Assembly: GCF_025024155.1 (NCBI RefSeq)
Contig: NW_026251830.1
Coordinates: 17,643 to 81,642, forward strand
Reading direction: 5' to 3'
Source of the DNA: Gamsiella multidivaricata
Taxonomy: Eukaryota; Mortierellomycota; Mortierellomycetes; Mortierellales; Mortierellaceae
DNA length: 64,000 nucleotides
In this document: positions 56,643 to 64,000 of the stretch, one piece after another
Numbering within the stretch: the stretch's first letter is position 1
Layout: each line of letters starts with the position of its first letter
Notes under the pieces: generated by a model
Databases searched by the model: none
What the model saw: the letters and a program-made list of their open reading frames with translations, nothing else
What the model was told of the DNA's origin: nothing
Translations under genes and position numbers: made by a program

Positions 56643-57297
56643 TATACACCTATATAATAACCAAACATATTTTTTCATTAGAACATCGTTCATTGCTTAA
56701 AAAGAACTCTCAAGGACATGGGATTTGTTAACTGTGGTCTGAAGGGAAGCTGCAAGTGGGGAAGAAAGCAAACAGCAAGCTGCCCGCTCCGACTATACCG
56801 CAACAGATCCGCATTTTGTGCGCGAAAGTCGTCCTTTAGCCACGGTCGTTTGACATTTTAAGAAATTGACATCCTCCCAGCCGCTCCATCACATCGAACC
56901 TCAGCTGTCCTAGATAGTGCCCCTACACTTGTTCATCCGCGGCGTCGTTGGTCTCTTTCACATCGGGTGCTTGTCGCTGCCTCAGGGTAGATCCCATAAA
57001 ATCGTTACTGCTACGTTTGTGCTCTCCACAGCGGTCCTGTCCGGTATCACTGTGCGCATGGTGTCTCGATTTTCCTGCGCTACCACTCCAAACACCATTC
57101 GAACACTCTGCTTCCCTGCTTCTCCCATTGAGTCGCCCGAGAACATAGCAACTTCGTCCAGTATTTGCAGTTGAGTACGCTGTTGCTGGATGTGGTGCAA
57201 CACTGCTGGTGATGGTTGTCTTTTTTTTTTTCTTTTTTTTTTTATAACAAATTGTCTCTCGAGTCAATTGGCTCTACGAATCCATCAGACTAACTAA
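56643..57297. other. Spacer before the LINE insertion
   Basis: No supported gene. The last 60 bases are a repeat fragment (tctctcgagtcaattggc) also found at 33430-33505. Confidence 0.4.
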
Positions 57298-57315
57298 CAA
57301 AGATCTACTATCGCT

Positions 57316-58709
57316 TTTTTTTTTTTTTTTTTTTTATTAACATAAATCCCCATGAGCACAAGACGCATGGTCCGCAAAGGCCTTGAAGCCATAGATGCCT
57401 TCCATGCACGGCAGAGCCGCATCCCCTACCAACTATGTTGGCTTGAGGCGTCAAATTCATAACCCATGTCGCATAGCTAGCCTAACCTAACTCCTGCGTG
57501 ACCTGTTGCGCGATACACGTCTCCTAATCCAGATCCAATGTTAATAAAGTTGTTTTTAAACCGAATAACCCCTCCATTATGTCCAACTTCCCTCGCCCCA
57601 AGCAATGCTGTAGCACCCTATAATCCGCGGTCCGTCTACCTTCCTGGATCTCCGTTGCAAGTAACCGTCTCCCTTTCAAATCAGAGAAATCACCAACACT
57701 ACGTTGGTGTCCCCGATCACCGTTGCGTCCTCCGGCGCGTTTGCTCATGAAGGTGATTCCAACTGACTTTTCCCAGGCGACAGTGTCCTCGCATCGTTTG
57801 TTCCATATCTTGGTCCTGCCAAATTCTTCGATCCTGCTCACGAACTTTGTCACCATGATCGTCGCAATCCACTTAGTGGTGGTAAATAGCTGCTTCCAGG
57901 TCTCAATGAGTCCCGTTGGCACCAAACCTCGGTATAAGTCCTTGACCTCCCAATCTGCCTCACTCTCCGGCTCCTCTTCTTCCGCAACCCGATATGTCCC
58001 TCGCCTTTCCGCCGTCCCCTGAATCCACTGCATTGACTCCCAGATAGCCTTCGTTCCTGTTGCCGAGAAGTTGGGACAAGTCGCAGTGAAGGGCTTGTCC
58101 TTCCGTTCGGCCTCCTCTCTCTCCTGTTCCCATTTTCGCACTGCCTGTCTCCATGCACGATATCCATTCAACTCCACTTCCTCCACCGCGTCCCTCCACT
58201 CTTGTCGCTGGTCGCACAAGGTAGCTGAACAACGCCAAAGATGATCGTTCGTCTCTGGTTCCCTCTCACACCTACGACATATGTCCGTTTGGTAGATATC
58301 TGGATGTCGTTTCTTCATCGCCTGCAATGTCGGCAAATCTCCATGCAGCTTCTTGATCCTGTGCGAACGTAAACGACAGTCTTCCAGGCTGGTGTATAAG
58401 CGCTTTGGCGGGTTGTTATCGTGTAAGATCCGTAGCGTGGGCGCCCATGCTACCGACCGCCAATCCTTGATGTAGGTCCTCGTTCGATGCTGCAATGTCC
58501 ACTGATAATGGTGCCGTACCGCGGACTGCAACTTCAGTATCCTCCTCAAGTCCAGGTCTGCACTGTGCGTTGCAAACTGTGCGTGGCATTTCAAATCATG
58601 GTGCTGCGTTGCGTCTAGCCTCCATAGTCCTGTATCGATCCCATGTGCTGCCTTGGCAACAGTGTCTGCAGCCTCGTTGCCACTATTAACATAAATCCCC
58701 ATGAGCACT
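57316..58709 (-). mobile_element. 5'-truncated LINE with 18-bp target-site duplication and repeated end sequence
   Basis: A T run (57316-57335, poly-A on the minus strand) and direct repeats caaagatctactatcgct (57298-57315 and 58710-58727) mark a target-primed insertion of 1394 bp. A 24-bp sequence next to the poly-A (57336-57359) is repeated exactly at the other end (58685-58708), where RNase H codons would be expected. The 3' terminus matches the 31-bp insertion at 33537. Confidence 0.9.
57524..58708 (-). pseudogene. LINE ORF2 fragment: end of RNase H, zinc finger, C-terminal domain
   Basis: The frame is 394 codons and open, but truncated at its 5' end by the insertion event. It begins inside RNase H (SGNEAADTVAKAAHG, the last catalytic Asp). 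It continues with a C-x2-C-x8-H-x3-C finger (CRRC ... HLWRC) and a C-terminal domain with DLYRGLVPTGLIETW and RIEEFGRTKIWNKRC. The first codons derive from the duplicated end sequence, so the ATG is fortuitous. Confidence 0.85.
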
Positions 58710-58734
58710 CAAAGATCTACTATCGCTGTCCAGG

Positions 58735-58837
58735 GACGTGCATATAAGGATCGTGCACATAAAGAACGTGCACTTATAGAGCATGCGATTTAAATAATAG
58801 ATATATAGTAAGTATATTTTTGAGACAAATATCAACT
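58735..58837. repeat. 5' flank of tRNA-Leu, shared with 36051-36149
   Basis: It contains three related 15-bp units (gtgcatataaggatc, gtgcacataaagaac, gtgcacttatagagc) and then AT-rich sequence directly upstream of the tRNA. Confidence 0.75.
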
Positions 58838-58920
58838 GGAGAGATGGCCGAGTTGGTCTAAGGCGCCGCGTTAAGGCCGCGGTCTATTCGTAGGCGTGGG
58901 TTCAAATCCCACTCTCTTCA
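58838..58920 (+). tRNA. tRNA-Leu (AAG), second identical copy
   Basis: It is base-for-base identical to 36150-36232, with the same cloverleaf and anticodon AAG. A T5 terminator follows at 58924-58928. Confidence 0.95.
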
Positions 58921-58992
58921 TGATCTTTTTGCTTTTATCCCGAGAGTAGCTCTGCTCACTTGGTACTATAGACCCGCAACCCAGAGTTACTT

Positions 58993-59210
58993 GGCAACCT
59001 GGGTTGTCAGTCTTATTTGACAACCCATGCGGAAATCCATTTGCTACGTTGAGCATGCAAGTAATATTTTTCCTGTATTCAAACGACGACTGCTTCTCGA
59101 AGGAGTCTGCCGTTTTCGTTCAGGTTGCCTTTGTCTTCGGCAAATGCACCACGTGTTTTACGCGGATTTCCTGCAGGAGTTGTCAAATAAGACTGGCCAC
59201 CCGGGTTGCC
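58993..59210. mobile_element. MITE-like element with about 46-bp terminal inverted repeats (218 bp)
   Basis: The left end (ggcaacctgggttgtcag ... ttatttgacaac ... ggaaatcc) and the reverse complement of the right end (ggcaacccgggtggccag ... ttatttgacaac ... ggaaatcc) match with few differences. There is no ORF. No clear target-site duplication. A diverged relative is near 61290-61530. Confidence 0.75.
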
Positions 59211-61663
59211 ATTATAGATTATCTTCTAACAGAGACGAGGAACGCATGGCATCGAGGAAACTCTTCTCTTTGTACTATGAGGAAAGGGAAAAAGGGTGCT
59301 GAGTTGTAGTCGTGCAAGCAAAAGCATTAATAGAGCACAGATCAAACGTACTATTGATGGACTCCTTGGTTGGGCTATCTAGTTTTATGTGGACACATTA
59401 TATGCCGAAGAAACTTAACCAGAATGTGACCAAGCGCGACAGAGATCAACTGTTCTTCTCCCGGGCTCACTCGCATATTGTCTCTGTGCGACTTTGGATG
59501 ATGCGTCTGTGCGTTTGTGCAGCAACGTGCATGGGCCATCTTGGACCAACGCTGCGGTGTATGTAGCTGCTTCGCCCAAATCCTCAGATTCCAAGTCATC
59601 TACTGATTGCCCATCCGCTGTAGTCTATATGTGGACACCCTCTATGGAGACTTTAGTTAGTTACCCAGCCATCTTCGCGATAATGCCCTTGACCGTGCAT
59701 CACCTTGATCACTTTGACCATAGCTGTTGCAAGATTCCTTGCAACAGATGCCGTTCTGTGGTTCGTAGTGTATACAAAGGCCTTTGCAATGAGTGCCTGT
59801 CCCAGTGTTACTGTCCTCCTGATGACCAATGATTGTACAATGAATTCCTTTTAAACCAAAGCGCACCCCTTCCCAGGCGCAAGGGGTCCAGCTCAACATA
59901 TCTCATCAAGAAAGCGAGAATAAACAAAAAAGAGATCCTCACGCGCATCATAGACATTATACCTTCCAACCTTCCAATGTCCATATCTTAAAATCCATAT
60001 TTTCTTAAATGCTATTGCGACTCAAAAAAAGGGGGGTTCTCTCATTGGAAAGCTAATCATGCGAATGATCCATTCAGCTTTAAATGCGGATACACCAATA
60101 ATACCAATAATGAGATTGTTGTGCACTGTAGCCCACACAACGGATGCAGGTTTTTTTTGCGTCTGTAGAAAATCTGCTATCCTTTCTATGGATCCGGTAA
60201 AGCGTCATTGCAGCGGCCCCAAGGTCGTGGAGGTCTAATTCGAGGCATTTAAGCCAAGTTCCAATCGGTCTAACTCAAGTGATCCAAGGCTACTTTCCCT
60301 AGTCCCTATGTAGGTAGCCATCAAACAGATCCCTCGTCAATAATAACATCTGAGCCGTTCTGTGCAATCTGAGTCCTTTCGCTGTGCCCTCTACAGATCT
60401 TCTCTCAGGACAATGACGACGAATTTTAGAGGTATGTCAAATATTACAATCTTGCGCTACAATTATGGCAAAGAAACACGCAGGATAATTTTTAAACAAT
60501 TAAGCAAAGCACTCATAGATAAGCTTGCAGAGGGAAAATCCTTACCATTGACTGCTACTGCGTCTTTTGTTCCAGCGCCCGACAGCATTGTAGCTAAGGA
60601 TGCTCTGTTTATACAACTCTAACTCTATTCTTCAGTAGAATGCATATGTGCCAGTACGGAATGACCCCAGCACGAGCGAATGTGACTCTAACTCCCATGT
60701 TACTATCGAGGATCAAACAGAAAAGTAAAGAGGGATCATGAATACAGTCAATGAATATAGGAAAAAGGCAGGCACATCCAGAATGGATTACCACTCCTTC
60801 CATCGTTTGGCTGAGGAAGAAGTACACCTTCCGGCTGACTCTCCCATATCATTCCACTAGTATTCACGCACATCGAGGCACCATAAACACAATACGCTGT
60901 TTCTGCCTTAGCTTGTGCTTCTTTAACGCTGTTCAGTTTTTCCTCAGCGGTACATGCAGCGGCACTGCTCATTAATGATACCAGTGGATGCTACGCTCAA
61001 TTATACTTAGGAGCTAGTATCTGTACCTCAAACACAGCAGTACATACAAAAGTACACACGGGGTAACATGCGACCCATCATCCCATCCCGCCCCTCGACT
61101 AATGCTTCTACACACTGTCATCATCCAAATGCTCACGTTAGACCCTAGTGCGGAATGCAACGATGGGCCATTAGCCCCATAAAGATACAACGGGAATCCT
61201 CACGACGCACTTACTGGGCAACACCCATGAGTTGTCAAAAAAATTGAAAATGTGAATGTTAAACCAGGGGCCCCCTAGCCTGAATTGTCCACTAAGAAAT
61301 AAGAAAGGGACAATATATCCTCTGTCCATCCGGAAGTCCATTTATCATGCTGAACACACAAGCCAATTCCCGCAGGAAATCGATGTAGCTCGTTTAGCCT
61401 AAAAATCGTGCTATAACCTAACTAATACCTTTCCTGTGTTCGCACCTGCTTCATGAGGGAACCTGTTTCTTGCGCTAAATATTTTGAATGAACTTCCTGC
61501 AGGGATTGTCAGATGGAAGAATATAATCTCACCCCCTCCCCGTGAGATTATCCAAAGCACGCAGTGAAATCTTCTTCTCACACCCTCTAATCTTACACCC
61601 TGTTATTTTATAGATAATCTCACGGGCATCCTTCCTTTATATAAAAGACGCTTTATGATTAAT
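59211..61663. other. Gene-poor, repeat-derived stretch
   Basis: No supported gene; ORFs of up to 112 codons (59494-59832) have no recognisable domain. Around 61290-61530 is sequence related to the element at 58993-59210 (acttcctgcagggattgtc, ccatttatcatgctgaac). At 61522-61552 an inverted repeat ataatctcac / gtgagattat can form a 10-bp stem, and its sequence recurs near 61614. Confidence 0.45.
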
Positions 61664-62036
61664 ACCGTTATCACCGCACTGCAATTTAGTGCGTGGCCCA
61701 GGTGTGTCAAGAGTGCAAACTTTAGTATATATCTCTCTCTCTCTACCAGTGCGCACTTTTGTACACCTCTCTCTCTATACCAGCACGCACTTTTTTCCTT
61801 CCGCCCCGACCACGCGCCACCGTACCCAATATGTAATTGTTAATAGATTGCTCTTGCTCCTATCACACATCTAGTCCCATCACCACAATTCGTTTAAGGG
61901 CCCGGTCTTTTTAGCCATCGCTTCCTTGATATAGGCTGTAGTTCAGCTCCGTTCTCTGATACCAGGTGTGTTACACTCTTGACACACCTGGGCGACGCAC
62001 TAAATTGCTGATTACCAGTAGTGCGGCGATAACGGG
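61664..62036. mobile_element. MITE-like element with about 55-bp terminal inverted repeats (about 373 bp)
   Basis: The left end (ccgttatcaccgcact ... gcaatttagtgcgt ... cccaggtgtgtcaagagt) reappears inverted at 61965-62036 with a few substitutions and a short insertion. The centre is non-coding. No target-site duplication is certain. Confidence 0.7.
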
Positions 62037-63662
62037 GTGTCATACTAGGTCTACATATAGATTCACATATCAGTTTCCTCATCGCTGGAGAATCTACCCC
62101 TTTGTCCAGTCCAATAAGAGGCAGGATTGAGCCAGATTCCACTCTGAAGTTGAATGACGGGGTGCCATGGAAAATAGAAAACAGACAGTCGTTTGTGATC
62201 ATATTGGAGTAGTACTTTACGACTCAAAATCACTATCGTGGATCTTTGCAAAGGTTTAATGATAGATTTAGTATGTTATCATGTCGTCAGTGCTTCGCCT
62301 AGCTTCTAAAATATCCCAGTGCACTGTTGACACTGATGCAACTAGTATATAAACCCTATCACGCATAGAGCTAGATAGCAGCATTCGCCTAATAAAATAT
62401 CCTTTTCACCCTAGATCCCTCGATACCCCAGATACTCCAATCGTTTGCATGCCGACGCATAGGGAGCTACCTAGCTTTCACTGTCGTGGAAAATGGTAAG
62501 CAAGGCGAGACCATGCGCTTTTCCGTCTCTACATCTACCCAATTTTTCGTTGAGTGCGACCGAAGCAAGTGGTTATTTTCTGACTTGGTCAATGGCACAG
62601 GTCTGTCCTCGTCCCTGACCGGGAGGCCCTGTTCAATGCGATGCTCCTGTGTCTGGATCGCCGCTTTCTTGTCCAGCAGTCCCTGGACACAGTTATAGAA
62701 TGTACATTCGTTTCTCTGTGCCTTGATCATTGTAGTTAGCGTAGCGTATAGTGGGATGCTGGCGAGGAAGGTAATTTGCAACAGTGATGTTGGGCGTAGA
62801 GTGTTAGAGTGTGCACAGAGAAAAAAGTTGCGAGAGAGAGAGTGCATTTCACCATGTCCTCCACCTTGCATAGAATATATAACTCGCCTCATAGTCTACA
62901 AATTCTCTTCTTGACCATATCCCCATGACCAGGCAATCTCGAGCAACGGCCATGTTGTGTCATTCTCTCTCTTCGTCCAATTACTTTGCGCCCATCTGCA
63001 GCTCGTCCTCTTTTCTCTTTCGAAATGTGCAAGGCTGTTTGCATGCAATGATAGACTTTAAGTCAGGATGGTTAGGAGTTGTCTTATGTAGAAAGAAAAC
63101 AAGAGAGAGATTGCTAAATCGCGATGGGTAATCAATGGCCATAGGCATCAGCAGTATCAGCAATACTACATATTCACCAGAGTCCGTTATATAAGGCTAT
63201 AGTCTATGGTCTATCCAGACCGGGTATCCGGAGAATGTCCTGAGATCCGTTTACTCATAGACTAGACACTCATAGACAATTGCTCTCAGTAAGCTCTTGA
63301 TGCTCATCTTGCGCATTGTCCAAAGCGCCTTTGCAATTGAGGAACATTTGGAGGTACCACCACCTGTTCGCTTTTTCAACCTTCTTCCATGATGAACTGA
63401 GAAGTGCATTTGGACTTAACTCACATATTTGACGCTCCAAAACTAGGAACTAGGGAGATTCATTCAATTGGGCTGTAACCGTTGGATTATTTTCCGATGC
63501 ACACGACAAGCGCGACGCGTATGGCGCTGCACGAAAGGTCGTTTGTAGCAACCGGCTTCAGAATAATACCTCTGATTGACGAGCAGCTTCACTGCATACC
63601 GTGGCAAGAGGCAACAGGGTAATGCTGTGTAGGGGGTCTAATAACGAGTTCTGTAACTTCTA
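62037..63662. other. Gene-poor stretch
   Basis: The longest ORF (62467-62892, minus, 141 codons) has RIEQGLPVRDEDRPVPLTK but no recognisable domain and may be a gene fragment. Nothing else is supported. Confidence 0.4.
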
Positions 63663-63813
63663 CCATTAGTTCTATTTACAATAGGAGACACCGCGCGAAT
63701 AGGACTCCGGCGAGGGCGTGCTTCTTTAGATCGGAATGTATTAACATAAAGGTAAGATAAACTAGACGAAAATGGAAGGAAATAAATATGGGGATCTGTT
63801 TAGCTAAATGGTA
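63663..63813 (+). repeat. Second copy of the helicase-flanking sequence
   Basis: It matches 27600-27795 (minus strand) from tctatttacaatag through tctgtttagctaaatgg, lacking about 31 bp in the middle. It is probably the 3' terminus of another Helitron-type copy; the helicase itself is absent here. Confidence 0.8.
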
Positions 63814-64000
63814 CGAGCTAGGACTATATTCCTTTGGGAATGACTGGGGGTAGTTGCAAGGAGTTCGCATATGTGATATCCGATGAGATGAGGAGTCGTG
63901 ACAATGAAGTCCTCCCCTCTGGAGTCGTTGTATGCCGATATCCGCTGATCAGGCCTCCGTTGTACCTTTATAATGCCGCTTCACGAGGGTAAGCCGATGA
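63814..64000. other. Window end, no gene seen
   Basis: Short terminal stretch without recognisable features. Confidence 0.3.

Overview
This window reads as nuclear DNA of an early-diverging filamentous fungus, most likely Mortierellomycota (Mortierella/Linnemannia type). That placement is inference. It rests on short spliceosomal introns (GTAAGT/GTATGT donors, CTAAC-like branch points), a fungal homoaconitase, a MeaB/MMAA-type GTPase that most Dikarya lack, tandem FAD monooxygenases, CT-rich leaders and very low-complexity regulatory-looking proteins. Splicing was read by eye from splice-site consensus, frame continuity and family motifs; there are no transcript data.

Layout. 1-17 kb is gene-dense: a partial glycosyltransferase, LYS4 homoaconitase, a low-complexity protein, two paralogous FAD-dependent monooxygenases, and a single-pass membrane protein with a cysteine-repeat tail. 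18.9-36.1 kb is a mobile-element-rich block. Its centre is a large broken gene (19.4-26.1 kb, minus strand) whose frames join into one about 1157-residue protein with an XPG/FEN1-like PIN nuclease at the N-terminus and a TnpB/Fanzor-like RuvC domain plus zinc ribbon at the C-terminus. A LINE with a 19-bp target-site duplication and an LTR-like insert interrupt it, and it carries one stop. The same block holds a Helitron-type PIF1 helicase pseudogene, a decayed paralogue of the membrane-protein gene, further LINE tails and two tRNA-derived retroelements. 36.1-54.2 kb is again genic: tRNA-Leu(AAG), a Rho GTPase, a CNH-domain protein, the MMAA/MeaB GTPase and a sphingosine-kinase-like lipid kinase, with a long empty stretch at 48-52 kb. 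54.4-64 kb is gene-poor: a broken small secreted protein, an LTR, a TIR element carrying a zf-PARP-like ORF, a LINE remnant, a second identical tRNA-Leu, MITE-like elements, and a copy of the sequence that flanks the helicase.

Recurring themes. (1) Micro-exons: an 11-nt exon at the same codons in both monooxygenases, a 6-nt exon that would restore the effector tyrosine of the Rho protein, and a 5-nt exon that restores frame and motif in the MMAA GTPase. (2) Retrotransposition scars with readable target-site duplications, including one of only 31 bp. (3) Several single-base nonsense changes consistent with C-to-T/G-to-A transitions.

Most host genes are unrelated housekeeping genes (lysine synthesis, methylmalonyl-CoA mutase maintenance, small-GTPase signalling, sphingolipid signalling). 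The least explained object is the PIN-RuvC composite nuclease.
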